64,000 nt of DNA from Eretmocerus hayati (GCA_029851415.1 CM056741.1:84954282-85018281); one strand, 5' to 3'; positions 32,406 to 46,245 are shown, counted from the first letter of the stretch. Made by a program: numbers and translations. The notes: a model not told the origin generated them from the letters alone.

Positions 32406-34141
32406 TTATCACGTAGTGATAATTACGTAATTTGGAAAATGGCACTTTAGGACTGTTCATAGTTTTATAACGTACCTAGATTGTGAGGTCAAAGTAATGA
32501 GAAATTACACCTCAGGATGGGAGCATTGAGGATGTCATAGATGGCCAAAGGATTTGGTTTTTTGAACTCTATGGGTAGGCAATTCTCCTTCGTGATGTGA
32601 GCTACATAAGTTTTGCATTGACAAGTAATTGGATGGTCAAATCGTGATCGATAATTTTCTAATGGAAATGGCATCAAATTTGAATGAATGAATGAATGAA
32701 TGAATGAAAGCTAAAGCAGAAAGAAAAGGTGGGTATGCAATGCTGTCCCGCGGATTTGATATCATAACTCTTCAATCATACTCCACAAAGTCTATTTTGG
32801 TTGATCCTTGGGGAAGGTCACAAAGTTCGCGAATCCACGTACCGTTATTATACATGCATCTGAAAGGAATTGACCCACAAAGAGAGTCTCAAATTGAAAT
32901 CGTCTGTATCTGATTTCATGCACATGATGGTTTTGGCAAAACTTATGAGGTAATAACCGAATGAATCATTGAGGGTACCCATACATAGATTCTTGCTGTC
33001 TCAAATTATGAACCTCTGAATGATATTGGTATTAACACAAGGATTAACATCAAATCTTGTTTGACGGTTCAAATGTTCCACGAGCCATTGTAATAAGTTT
33101 TATGCTGAGAAATTCATATTTATACTAGTAGTGGGTGTATTGATAGAAATCAGAGTTCTCGTGAGTATGCTGTCCTTCCCCGGGTGCTTTATTAAGTGAA
33201 AAATTACAGAAAAATATATCTCAACTCAAAGATGACGGATGAAAATTAGTGAATTTGGTACAGTATCTTGATCAGCCTTGAACATACTTGTTACTAATCA
33301 TACATCATACATACAGAGGAGTGGCACTGTAAGTTTCAAGTCTATTTTCCCTTATTTCATCAAACTTTTCAGACATTTGAGCCCACCGATTCAGGTGAGC
33401 ACAATCAGGATAACTAGATTCGTAATGAGTACGTTCGGTCTCGAATCGATAACTCATGCTGAGTAAAGATTGGCAGGTAGAAAGAAGTGTTTTTTATGAT
33501 TGCGATTTGTCTGTTATGAAGATGTGATGAAATATTGATGATATTTATCGTGAGGAAATCTTCTTGCAAAGCTTTACGAACTAAGTAGATGATACATCCG
33601 CAGAACGAACTTTGATCCAAGCAAAGAAATTTTGATCCATCCCTCGTCACCTCAGACCCTTCGAAATTAACAAGGATCGACACCAGATCTGTACCACATC
33701 GAAGACGGAGATATCATCAGAATATGAGAATTATTGAACGAAAAATTGGATGATTGAAAAAGTGTGGGACTGATGGGGTCAAAAGAAAATACTTTAATAC
33801 GTAACAATAGCTAGGAATCGTTCTGACATCCATACATCAATCCTCCAGTTCATAAGACTACCAATTAATTTGCGGATTAAAAAAATGCACACCAATGTTT
33901 GGATCGCGAGAGGCTGTTCGAAAATTCATGGCGATGTGAATTATCCTAAACGAGAAGGTAAAATACTAAACTCCGTTGAAGTTGGGATATTTCACTCATA
34001 AGCTAACTTATTCCAAACCTTACCTATAGGAATGATATCTTCATACAAAAATCATCTTTTTTTGTCAGCATTAAACTAGATAATACTTTTTCCAAGCTTT
34101 TTCTCAACTATCACCATTTTTGGTCACCGATTTTAGTTATA
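32406..34141. other. Interior of inverted-repeat element, no gene
   Basis: A (GAAT)n microsatellite lies at about 32682-32706. No coding motif recognised. Confidence 0.5.
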
Positions 34142-35038
34142 CAGTAGAACTCGATTATAACGAGCTCGGTTATAACGAGAACTCGGTCACAACAAGCAAA
34201 TTTACAAAATTTGGTTGGTTTCTGTACTAAGTCAATGGAATCAGTCTCGGTCATAACGAGACCTCGGTTATAACGAGCAAAAATTTTGCCGAATTTGGAT
34301 CTGGACCTCTGATATAGCGAGCAGATGCGATTTCAACACTACGCGATGATGAATTTGAGAGCTTGGCACTAACTGTAAACGAGTAGCATCATATTGAAAC
34401 CAGTACAGTCGATATAAGTGATATCAAAACTGATGAAGGAAAAGCTTCTACGAAGAAAGGACATAATAATGTTGAATTGTGTAAGATTTATGGTGTGAGC
34501 AGGTCAACGATTTCAACAATCTTGAAGACTCGAACAACTTTTATCTTACTGATGGAAATTTTGATGACGAGTTCCCTGGAGTTTTCTCATCTCCATTATC
34601 GGAAGTAGGGGGACATTGTTCATAAACATAATTTTCAAGTCAAGGAACGAACATTGATCACTGATTTCATGAGAGATACAACCATGTGGATCGCGACTAT
34701 GATGATGAGAATGATGAACTTGGATGAAGTGCTCAATATTGCATTTCTTGAATTGAGATTTCACTTTTTATTCATTTTTTTGACTGTGAACCTATATTTG
34801 TGTATACATCCAAGTATATTATTTTCGTATTTCTTTTGTGTGTAACATTGATAGTCCGTTTTTCAAGTAAAACCCGATTAAATGACATTTTTCAATGAAA
34901 GATAATCAATTTATTATTTGTTTACATTATATTCACGTACATTCAACCATTTGGGGCCAAGCTCGGCGATAACGAGCATCGGTTATATCGGGCAAATTTT
35001 GCCGGTCCTTTGGAGCTCGATATAACCGAGTTATACTG
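34142..35038 (+). mobile_element. Tigger/pogo-like element, internally deleted (0.9 kb)
   Basis: TIRs CAGTAGAACTCGATTATAAC (34142) and inverse CAGTATAACTCGGTTATAT (ending 35038). Internal tandem TCGGTTATAACGAG copies lie near each end. TA precedes the left end. A short coding relic remains inside. Confidence 0.8.
34420..34560 (+). pseudogene. Tigger transposase relic: CENP-B-type N-terminal HTH
   Basis: The frame encodes 'NNVELCKIYGVSRSTISTIL', matching the psq/CENP-B helix-turn-helix that binds pogo/Tigger ends. The DDE catalytic part is absent. Confidence 0.7.
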
Positions 35039-36125
35039 CCATTTTATTTTCCATGATGTTTTCGTTACATAACCTTCAAAATTCACATCTCCCACTTATT
35101 CCTAATTCAGGTACATTGGTACATTCATGATACAAACGCAAAGGAGTTTTTTTGTCTTTTCACATACAAATCAGAGAATAGCTTCAATAATTCTGAAAAG
35201 GTACTAAATTCTCTGCTGAACGATTGTTGAATTCGAGAGAAACATGATCATCTAAATGGCAATGGTCAGACACTCTTACTGGTAAATGGTGTGATCCCGG
35301 GTTGTTAATGACCCTTTCATGTGATGAGACGTGTGACACCAAGTGATTAGGGGTTACACTATCCACGTCACGATCAGTTTCACTTGCACTGATCGAGGTG
35401 GAGTGATTCAGCAATCTTGTAGATGATCGATGTGTTGCCAAATCTGAACGACTCTCCAATTCCTCATAGGTATTGGGCGCAGAGATTTCACTACTATTTG
35501 ATTCGAGTAACTGTTCATCGTCTCTGATGGAATCTGCGGTAATTTTTGAGCTATAAGGATTTGAGTGTGAAAAAGTTACGGAAATTTTGCAAGAAAAAGT
35601 TGAAAACATGATTTTGATTTGTGTACCAGGGTCCGAAAAAAAATTTTGTAATTTCTTTTATGGTGAAGGAAGTTCATTTTTCAACCTATGAAATCGAGAA
35701 AGTTCACTTAGAAAGAAATCTGAGATCCAACTGTCGACCATATATCGTTTTCTCGTGGAATTACTCCTAAGCCAACATCATTATCTCGACACTCTTACTA
35801 CCACGTTCTTGATACGAATTAAGATGTGCAATTTGATGCAAACAGGACTTGTGCTTCAATTCTACCGTGCGTTTCATCCCAAACATTGAGGTTCAATTCG
35901 TAGATAGCAATTATTCATATCGAATCATTGATTATAATCATGAGATTTGGATTTCATACGGGGTTCTATAGCCATATTACACGGAAAACAGTGAATCAGG
36001 CTATTTTACGTGGAGCAGTGGGAAATAGTCATACTCAGACTTACAGTAAACCACTTTTGTCGAAAAATTTATGATTGGTTGTCATAACGGCCCTCATCAC
36101 TGTTTTCTCAGTCTCTCTCGTCAAT
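35039..36125. other. No gene recognised
   Basis: A minus-strand 141-codon frame at 35184-35609 is Ser/His-rich without a known motif and could be chance. Confidence 0.4.
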
Positions 36126-36240
36126 ATCCCCGATGGCCTAGTTGGTTGGATGGTTGGCGTAATAAATAACGAACAGAGAAGATCAAGCAAGGGGACCAGG
36201 TTCAAACCCCAGCGACAACCAATCATGAATTCATACTAAA
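36126..36240 (+). mobile_element. tRNA-derived SINE head (pol III A and B boxes)
   Basis: TGGCCTAGTTGG at 36134-36145 matches the A-box consensus; GGTTCAAACCCC at 36199-36210 matches the B box. Spacing is close to that of tRNA genes, but no clean cloverleaf acceptor stem is visible, so a SINE or tRNA relic is more likely than a tRNA gene. Confidence 0.6.
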
Positions 36241-36644
36241 CTTTGTTGAAAGTGTTTTTTTCATTTTTTATGCAGTTCCATTGTTTTCATTTAGCATTTT
36301 AGTCTCAATATCGTTCTACAATATATAAATATTTAGTTTTTTTATACTGAAAATTGCAACTCGAGGATCGAGTGAAGAAACAACTCGATCCAAGTTAAAT
36401 TTCACTCGAATACTTCCACAAAGGGTCACTTTCGACGTATTATTGGCGCAATCATTAGTTTGGCGATCCAGAGTCGCCAAAAAAATTATTATCGAAAAAG
36501 GGGTCGAAATTTCATCTCCGTGCGCTGTGTTTTTTCATTTTTTTGACTTTCGTGAGTGTAGAGCATCGCGGTGAGGCTCGTGTGAGATTCGAGCAGGCTA
36601 ATTCATTAATTAGTCAGTTAATTAATAAATTAGTTAATTCGCTG
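36241..36644. other. No gene recognised
   Basis: AT-rich; T-rich runs follow the SINE head. Confidence 0.5.
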
Positions 36645-37127
36645 CGTGATAATTACGTAGCAGGAGACACCGTCATTCAAGGTAGGTTGAATCAGACCAG
36701 CTGCGCTCACGGAGTCCGTCACATACTTGTCCCGTTCCTATTACGTACTGGCAACTACTGCCTCATGGTACCCCGTGACCCGCTCTTAGAGTCCGTCACG
36801 TACTCGATCCGTACTTGGCACATACACGAATTTACTGCCATGCGGCTCGCTGAGCAAGGGCTCCAGAATCCGTCACGTACTTATTCAGTACCTGTCACAT
36901 ACTGGCAACTACTGTTGCGTGCATTTGGAGCGCCTCTCCAAAATCCATCACATACTCATTCCGTACTGTGTAGGTAGCAGCAATTACTACTGCGAGTATT
37001 GACAGGTACGAGCAAGTACGTACAGTTATAAGCCAAGTATCTACAGTATGAAATATTAGCTATTTCCCCCTTGATTCAGGTTCCCGCTAGTTGAATCATA
37101 ACAATTGGACCAGAGCACCATTCTCAC
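36645..37127 (-). repeat. Right arm of the 5.3-kb inverted-repeat element
   Basis: Inverse of 31850-32405 with the same GTCACGTACT-type subterminal repeats. Confidence 0.8.
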
Positions 37128-37902
37128 CGAATCTACGCATCGAATGAATCATCCCCGCACGTAATCGATTCTCAAATCAAAAAGTTATTTGAAATCTACG
37201 ATTTCGGTACCAAAACTGCAAATTTGTAAACGAACAGCTGCAGACACGAAATCGCGTGAGGTAGATTGAAGCGGATGTCCATCCAGTAGGTGGCGCTTCT
37301 GTAGATAGTTCCGACTTTTGTATTCAACCCGTCGTCTGCCACGGGCATGTCTGCTGACGGCGTGATCTATTATTGCAATGTCACGTTTGTTTGCATAAGT
37401 CTGCATTATGGGGTAAACTAATGCTTTTTTTCCGCGATGGCCTGATAGCATCAATTGCACAGTCCTGGCAGCTTTTTTTGTGACAGAGCGTGTTTTTTCG
37501 GGGTCAATCGTCGAGTGCACGAGGTGAGCCGTGACCCTAAATCTGTTTTCTACAAGAATATCCGCGGCAAGCCCCAACTTATCATCCGCCCCCCCCCCCC
37601 GGTGTTGTGTGTTCATGACCCGGATGTGTCAGTGGGTGCAGTATTTTATCAGGAACCTGCCACATCTTTGCCATGGCGTATCATCTCACGGGACGCCAAT
37701 CATGTGCGCCTGAAAAGCGTCTGCTCAGGCGAGCACAATTCAATGTTTTCATCGTAAGTAATTTTGGAAATTTTCAATTTTACTCGATAAAATTTGGTCC
37801 TAGCATCTGCGCTAGACCTTTTTCTACAATATGAATGCCTTAGAAAAACTGGGAAAACCATACTCACCGCGTAGAGAACGTTGCAACATGGTACTGTTTA
37901 CC
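37128..37902. other. No gene recognised; C10 run
   Basis: A homopolymer C run lies near 37591. Frames on both strands have no known motif. Confidence 0.5.
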
Positions 37903-39480
37903 ATCCCTAGTAGAAATCAAATCAGTGTAAACTGACTTCTAGCCAGTCCCCGGTCAGTTAAAACTGATCGGGAACTGACCAGTCTTCTGACGCATTTCAT
38001 GGCCGGGGACTGACCGGGTACCCCGAGTTGCTAGCAAAATATACTGCGTTCAGATTGTCGGCTGCTACTCCTCTGCGTAAATAAACAACTCTAGCCAGAC
38101 CAGTTCTCGCGAATTTTCAGCGCATTCACAAAATTTGTACAACTGGCTTCAATAGATCTGATAACAGTATCATATCAGGCAATAATTTTTTCAAAACTAG
38201 GAATTGAGTGATGAGAGGTATTTCTGCCTAAGTGTAAACATCAGAGTGGTTTTTATGCAATTAGCGAATTTGATTCCGCTTTCCTAGAGTCTCCGTAGTT
38301 TCTCAAGACACAAAAATCAGGACTTCATCTCAAATTCATACATGTCATGCGCGCTAGGACCTGTAGTAAATTAATTTTGGTCTCCTGAAACATATGTGTA
38401 CGTTTGACGGATGGGTACACACATTTTCGGAATTTCTACATTATCAGTGATTCTAGAGTTCATATCACATATTTTATCAAAATACCCATAAATACATCTT
38501 ATACTGGTGATGAATTAGCCATCCTGATAGCTCAAATACTCAAAATATCAAACTTGACCTCAAAACAGCACTAATTACCAGAATTAAAGTTTACGCACAC
38601 TCTATCGATGAACACATCTGTGCTTGGGGGTATGTATTCGAAGGGTCAGAAGGCAACTTTATGTATTCAGATAATGGTGAGATTCTTCTTTGATGGTGAT
38701 TTGTTAATTAATTCCCATTGATTTATTGTCAAATTATCAATGAATTGGTCATTTTATTGATGAATTTCAATCCAGAATTCATAAAAAAATGGATTCCATC
38801 ATTATCTCAATACAAAAATTTGCCTTTTGACCCTTCGAATACATACGTCCAAGCACAGATATGTTCATCGTAGAGTATGCGCCAACCTCAATTTTGGTAA
38901 TTAGTGCTTTTTTGAGGTTAAGTTTGATATTTTGAGTATCTGAGCTATCAGAATGTCAATTTAGTACCAATATAAGATACATTTATGGCTACTTTCATCG
39001 AATATGTAATATGAGCGCTAAAATCACTAATAACGTAGGAATTTCGAAAATGTTGAGTTGTTGTTGACATAGATAAGATTTCGTCCTGCGTCACCGATGT
39101 TCATGATTATGACTCTAAATTGAAATTGTATTTTGTCTAAAGCTATTATTTTCTAGAAAAATTGAATATAAATATTGGGATATGGTAAAGATTCACCCAC
39201 TATCCTTTCTATCACGAAGACAAATCTATAAATTCCCTCAAAATCCCGCTTTAATAATACAACCCATTTTCATGGCAATTAGGAGTTCTCGGAGTCATTC
39301 AAAATTCCAAACGTCTCACATTTCTTTAGCAACTCGGGGTGCCCGATCAGTCCCCGTCCATGAAATGCGTCAGGACACTGATCAGTCCCCGGTCAGTTTT
39401 AACTGACCGGGAACTGATCAGTGTATTCAGTTAACTGGTCAGTTACTGACTGGACCCTGATTTCGATTTCTACTAGGGAT
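37903..39480. mobile_element. 1.6-kb TIR element with an inner inverted repeat
   Basis: Outer TIRs of ~145 bp start ATCCCTAGTAGAAATC (37903) and inverse at 39480, with repeated CCCGGTCAGTT motifs. An inner, separate inverted pair (about 38386-38690 and 38795-39060) forms another hairpin. No coding content; target duplication not resolved. Confidence 0.8.
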
Positions 39481-41200
39481 ATATTAGCACGGGGCTACTA
39501 GTAACAAAGTTTATTTTTTCATCAGTCTCATCAAATTGGGGCTGAATGGTTAACTGATTGGACTTGAACGATTATAAAAGATCTGATCTTTCTCATGAAC
39601 TTATTTTTAAGTTGGTAGCTCATCAATTTGGGAAAACTTCATGATTGCAGGTATTGCGGTTTTATAAGAACGGTGACTGGGTTGGACTACGAACTTGGTA
39701 ATGGGGTTTATTGACAAAATCCAACGATCTCTTTTGATTTGATCTAGCTTTTACAACTACATAAAGTCTTTCAATGCCTATTTATAGTCCTATTTGACCT
39801 AAAATTAGCCAGGCATGTGCTCAAAATAACTACCAAGGCTGACTGGAATTTCAAATTATGAGAAGGACTCACTCGGATTTTGGTTTCGATGGGTTAATTG
39901 TCTGCTCTGGAATGATTCTAATTGTGTTTGTATGTTTTCTAGGTGTGTCAAACTACATGAGGAGCACTGATTGGGCATGTTCATCTGCTGAAGACCACCT
40001 CTAGGGATGTATCAGCAAGATCCGTTATGAGACCAATCACACAAAAACACCAGGTAAGACCTCTTTCCTTCTACTGTGAATGACTTGGGATTGATAATGA
40101 TTTAAAATAATAGAGAAACCTTTCTTTTTAGGGTGTAACAACTCAACTTTCTATTTTCTACAGGTTGCGCTTTTTGCTATTTTCATGGCAGAGACTGCAA
40201 AAAATAGGATTCTAATACTTTTGATTCCACAGGGCTTGAGCAACTCTTGGCCAAGGGACTAATGATCAACTGAATGCAGAAAACTGAAGAATTGAGATGA
40301 TCAAAAGAAAATCAAACAGAAATGATGCAGTATTCTCCAGCCATGTCTAAACCTGGATTTTTCCAACAACTGGCAGTCATCGTTGGAAATCATCTTATTC
40401 TAAAATAAGTGAGTTTTTTTATTTCACACAGTCAAGGTATATGGCCAACTTATTATTTATAGAAGACTTATTATTAGAACTTATCATTTTATCAGTAGAC
40501 TGATTTTGCATGGCTAAATGATTTATTTGTTACCTTAATCATGAACTGATACAATCTCTCTCTTCCAGACAATGGACATCAAAAAATAAAACAAATTAAT
40601 TCTATGAAACAGAATTGATCAAATACGCAGCTTGAGAGGAATGATACTGTGGATTGTCAGTATCAAATGTTTCATCATTTTCTAATGGTGAAACAATTTT
40701 TCAAGATAGAATTTCGTTCAGAAAAACAGTCAATTCTCGGACCAGGTACGACCAAGAGCACCGCCGCGACGCGTTGTTGAGCAAATATGGCGGCGATGTG
40801 CGCGAGAGCAATATGGCGTCTTGATGCGCGAGCATTATGATTCCGTGGACGGTTCCACTTTCTCAAGGTAAGAGGAGCTGAGATGATTTTAATCATCATC
40901 TGTTGTGGAACTACAAGTTGATTGTGTTTGAGGAAGAATATTGGAACATTCTTGTTTTTTGAGATGACCACAGGTGAAGGAACCCTATGAAATGGGGACA
41001 ATTTCAGTGGGAGTCAGAGGAATCAGCTGGAGTAGAATGAGCAGGATGAGATTTTGATCACGTGAAAGGTTTGACACATACATACATGTCAAACTTTCTC
41101 CTTGAAAAAAACTTTGCCAGGTGATTGGCAGTAAATTTTTCAGACACACTGAGACAGTTGTAAGATACTCTTATTGAAGAGAGCTTACAGATATGTTATT
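39481..41200. other. No gene recognised
   Basis: AT-rich, short frames only; the last part grades into diverged satellite. Confidence 0.5.
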
Positions 41201-44200
41201 TGCAGTCAAGAGCCCAATATCTTGGCTACGTGGTGCTGTATTTTTGAATAACAGACTGCTAGCCATTGTCTCCTACGCAGTAGGTTATTCGTACTTCTTG
41301 TTGAAAAACGCAAACATGAGGAGGTTTTGTAACCTAGGCAGTCTCGATTTACACGAATACTTTTGTTGAAAAATCTATTCCACATTACTGGGCGTGTGTT
41401 GTCCTTATTGAAGAAGATAAACATTGGGGTACTTCCTAACTCAGCAGCGTAAAAAACATTCTTGTTGAAGAAATCATGACACATTAATGACCGTGTGTTG
41501 TTCTTACTGAAGAACACGGACATTGGAGTATTCACTGACCTAAGAAGTGTAAGTATATTCTCTTGGAAGAATTCATCATCGTTACTGAACGAGTGCTATT
41601 CTCATTGAAGATTAGAATCATCTAGATATTCCCTAATCCAGACAGTGTGGATTTACAAGAAATTCTTGCTGGAGAATTCATTCCACATTACTGAACGTAT
41701 GTTCTTATTGAAGAACACAAACATTAGAGTATTCTCAAACCTGGGAAGTGTCAATACATTCTTGTTGAAGAATTCATTACACGTCACTAAATGTGTGCTA
41801 TTCTTATTGAAGAACACAATCATCTGGAAATTTCCTAATCTAGGCAATGTAGATTTACAAGAAATTCTTGTTGAAGAATTTTTCCACACGTGTTCTGTTC
41901 TTTCTGAAGAACACAAACATTAGAGTATTCTCAAACCTGGAAAATGTCAATACATTCTTGTTGAAGAATTCATTACACGTCACTAAATGTGTGCTATTCT
42001 TATTGGAGAACCCAATCATCTGGAAATTTCCTTATCTAGGCAATGTAGATTTACAAGAAATTCTTGTTGAAGAATTTTTCCACGCGTGTACTGTTCTTTC
42101 TGAAGAACACAAACATTAGAGTATTCTCAAACCTGGGAAGTGTCAATACATTCTTGTTGAAGAATTCATTACACGTCACTAAATGTGTGCTATTCCTATT
42201 GAAGAACACAATCATCTGGAAATTTCCTAATCTAGGCAATGTGGATTTACAAGGAATTCTTGTTGAAGAATTTTTCCACGCGTGTACTGTTCTTTCTGAA
42301 GAACACAAACATTAGAGTATTCTCAAACCTGGGAAGTGTCAATACATTCTTGTTGAAGAATTCATTACACGTCACTAAATGTGTGCTATTCTTATTGAAG
42401 AACACAATCATCTGGAAATTTCCTTATCTAGGCGATGTAGATTTACAAGAAATTCTTGTTGAAGAATTTTCCCATACGTGTACTGTTCTTTCTGAAGAAC
42501 ACATACAGTGGGGTATTTCCTAACCTTGATACTGTAAAAACATTCTTGTTGAAGAATTCATGACACGTCACTAAATGTGTGCTATTCTTATTGAAGAACA
42601 CAATCATCTGGAAATTTCCTAATCTAGGCAATGTGGATTTACAAGAAATTCTTGTTGAAGAATTCTTCCACACGTGTTCTGTTCTTTCTGAAGAACACAA
42701 ACATTAGAGTATTCTCAAACCTGGAAAATGTCAATACATTCTTGTTGAAGAATTCATTACACGTCACTAAATGTGTGCTATTCTTATTGAAGAACACAAT
42801 CATCTGGAAATTTCCTTATCTAGGCAATGTAGATTTACAAGAAATTCTTGTTGAAGAATTTTTCCACACGTGTACTGTTCTTTCTGAAGAACACAAACAT
42901 TAGAGTATTCTAGAACCTGGAAAGTGTAAATACATTCTTGTTGAAGAATTCATTACACGTCACTAAATGTGTGCTATTCCTATTGAAGAACCCAATCATC
43001 TGGAAATTTCCTAATCTAGGCAATGTGGATTTACAAGAAATTCTTGTTGAAGAATTTTTCCACGCGTGTACTGTTCTTTCTGAAGAACATAAACATTAGA
43101 GTATTCTCAAACCTGGGAAGTGTCAATACATTCTTGTTGAAGAATTCATTACACGTCACTAAATGTGTGCTATTCTTATTGAAGAACACAATCATCTGGA
43201 AATTTCCTTATCTAGGCAATGTAGATTTACAAGAAATTCTTGTTGAAGAATTTTCCCATACGTGTACTGTTCTTTCTGAAGAACACATACAGTGGGGTAT
43301 TTCCTAACCTTGATACTGTAAAAACATTCTTGTTGAAGAATTCATTACACGTCACTAAATGTGTGCTATTCTTATTGAAGAACACAATCATCTGGAAATT
43401 TCCTAATCTAGGCAATGTGGATCTACAAGAAATTCTTGTTGAAGAATTTTTCCACACGTGTTCTGTTCTTTCTGAAGAACACAAACATTAGAGTATTCTC
43501 AAACCTGGAAAATGTCAATACATTCTTGTTGAAGAATTCATTACACGTCACTAAATGTGTGCTATTCTTATTGAAGAACACAATCATCTGGAAATTTCCT
43601 TATCTAGGCAATGTAGATTTACAAGAAATTCTTGTTGAAGAATTTTTCCACACGTGTACTGTTCTTTCTGAAGAACACAAACATTAGAGTATTCTAAAAC
43701 CTGGAAAGTGTAAATACATTCTTGTTGAAGAATTCATTACACGTCACTAAATGTGTGCTATTCCTATTGAAGAACACAATCATCTGGAAATTTCCTAATC
43801 TAGGCAATGTGGATTTACAAGAAATTCTTGTTGAAGAATTTTTCCACGCGTGTACTGTTTTTTCTGAAGAACACAAACATTAGAGTATTCTCAAACCTGG
43901 AAAGTGTAAATACATTCTTGTTGAAGAATTCATTACACGTCACTAAATGTGTGCTATTCTTATTGAAGAACACAATCATCTAGAAATTTCCTAATCTAGG
44001 CAATGTGGATTTACAAGAAATTCTTGTTGAAGAATTTTTCCACGCGTGTACTGTTCTTTCTGAAGAACACAAACATTAGAGTATTCTCAAACCTGGGAAG
44101 TGTCAATACATTCTTGTTGAAGAATTCATTACACGTCACTAAATGTGTGCTATTCTTATTGAAGAACACAATCATCTGGAAATTTCCTTATCTAGGCAAT

Positions 44201-46015
44201 GTAGATTAACAAGAAATTCTTGTTGAAGAATTTTCCCATACGTGTACTGTTCTTTCTGAAGAACACATACAGTGGGGTATTTCCTAACCTTGATACTGTA
44301 AAAACATTCTTGTTGAAGAATTCATGACACGTCACTAAATGTGTGCTATTCTTATTGAAGAACACAATCATCTGGAAATTTCCTAATCTAGGCAATGTGG
44401 ATTTACAAGAAATTCTTGTTGAAGAATTCTTCCACACGTGTTCTGTTCTTTCTGAAGAACACAAACATTAGAGTATTCTCAAACCTGGAAAATGTCAATA
44501 CATTCTTGTTGAAGAATTCATTACACGTCACTAAATGTGTGCTATTCTTATTGAAGAACACAATCATCTGGAAATTTCCTTATCTAGGCAATGTAGATTT
44601 ACAAGAAATTCTTGTTGAAGAATTTTTCCACACGTGTACTGTTCTTTCTGAAGAACACAAACATTAGAGTATTCTAGAACCTGGAAAGTGTAAATACATT
44701 CTTGTTGAAGAATTCATTACACGTCACTAAATGTGTGCTATTCCTATTGAAGAACCCAATCATCTGGAAATTTCCTAATCTAGGCAATGTGGATTTACAA
44801 GAAATTCTTGTTGAAGAATTTTTCCACGCGTGTACTGTTCTTTCTGGAGAACACAAACATTAGAGTATTCTCAAACCTGGGAAGTGTCAATACATTCTTG
44901 TTGAAGAATTCATTACACGTCACTAAATGTGTGCTATTCTTATTGAAGAACACAATCATCTGGAAATTTCCTTATCTAGGCAATGTAGATTTACAAGAAA
45001 TTCTTGTTGAAGAATTTTCCCATACGTGTACTGTTCTTTCTGAAGAACACATACAGTGGGGTATTTCCTAACCTTGATACTGTAAAAACATTCTTGTTGA
45101 AGAATTCATTACACGTCACTAAATGTGTGCTATTCTTATTGAAGAACACAATCATCTGGAAATTTCCTAATCTAGGCAATGTGGATTTACAAGAAATTCT
45201 TGTTGAAGAATTTTTCCACACGTGTTCTGTTCTTTCTGAAGAACACAAACATTAGAGTATTCTCAAACCTGGAAAATGTCAATACATTCTTGTTGAAGAA
45301 TTCATTACACGTCACTAAATGTGTGCTATTCTTATTGAAGAACACAATCATCTGGAAATTTCCTTATCTAGGCAATGTAGATTTACAAGAAATTCTTGTT
45401 GAAGAATTTTTCCACACGTGTACTGTTCTTTCTGAAGAACACAAACATTAGAGTATTCTAAAACCTGGAAAGTGTAAATACATTCTTGTTGAAGAATTCA
45501 TTACACGTCACTAAATGTGTGCTATTCCTATTGAAGAACACAATCATCTGGAAATTTCCTAATCTAGGCAATGTGGATTTACAAGAAATTCTTGTTGAAG
45601 AATTTTTCCACGCGTGTACTGTTCTTTCTGAAGAACACAAACATTAGAGTATTCTCAAACCTGGAAAGTGTAAATACATTCTTGTTGAAGAATTCATTAC
45701 ACGTCACTAAATGTGTGCTATTCTTATTGAAGAACACAATCATCTAGAAATTTCCTAATCTAGGCAATGTGGATTTACAAGAAATTCTTGTTGAAGAATT
45801 TTTCCATACGTGTACTGTTCTTTCTGAAGAACACATACAGTGGGGTATTTCCTAACCTTGATACTGTAAATACATTCTTATTGAAGAATTCATGACACGT
45901 TACTGAACGTGTATTGTTTTTATTGAAGTACACAGACAATGGAGTATTTCCTAATCTATGCAACGTAAATGCATTCTTGTTGAAGAATTCATCACAACGT
46001 GTGTGAGCAATAGTC
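41200..46015. repeat. Satellite array, 196-bp unit with four hairpins
   Basis: Homogeneous from about 41640 to 45830, diverged at both edges. Each 196-bp unit holds four copies of TTCTT-NNN-GAAGAA at spacings of about 52, 54, 33 and 57 bp. Variant units carrying ACATACAGTGGGGTATTTCC recur after 784, 980, 784 and 784 bp (4, 5, 4 and 4 units): a higher-order structure. Open frames of 60-94 codons on both strands recur with the repeat and end because 196 is not a multiple of three. Confidence 0.95.
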
Positions 46016-46245
46016 TCATTATAATCGTCTGCCACGTCAACTCATCCAGCTTCACCCCTGGCGCCCTATATTATTGTTGAGTTAGCTATATCGGTTACAG
46101 GTTCAAGAATGTACAAGTAGCCCCGCCACTCTTACATTTCCTCTATGCATGGAACTCGGTCGAGTAGCGCCGCGACTCGTATATTTCCGAACCTGTAACC
46201 TCAGCATGGAACTCGGTCGGTAACACGTGGAACTCCGACATCCTC
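46016..46245. other. Right end of the TTAA composite
   Basis: Contains GCATGGAACTCGGTCG twice (46148, 46203) and GGTTACAGGTTC with its inverse near 46190: possible subterminal transposase-binding repeats. Confidence 0.5.

Larger units (their letters stand above)
31725..46245. mobile_element. 14.5-kb TTAA-flanked composite insertion
   Basis: Short TIRs GAAGATGTCGGAG (31725) and GAGGATGTCGGAG (inverse, ending 46245) are bordered by TTAA on both sides (31721-31724, 46246-46249). Excision with one TTAA restores the PLE RT frame across the join (codons for HSL then NIMK, with YVDD following). A TTAA target fits piggyBac, Kolobok or Sola3. The interior is itself a nest of other repeats, and no transposase for this unit was found. 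Confidence 0.85.

Noticed and set aside
36126..36240. A functional tRNA gene
   Set aside because: Pol III boxes fit but no acceptor stem or anticodon arm could be drawn.
41645..45640. Many 60-94-codon frames on both strands ('FFNKN', 'MWIYKKFLL')
   Set aside because: They recur with the 196-bp satellite unit and stop because the unit is not a multiple of three; they follow the DNA repeat, not a protein.
41200..46015. CRISPR-like array
   Set aside because: Eukaryotic satellite; no unique spacers, no leader, no cas genes.
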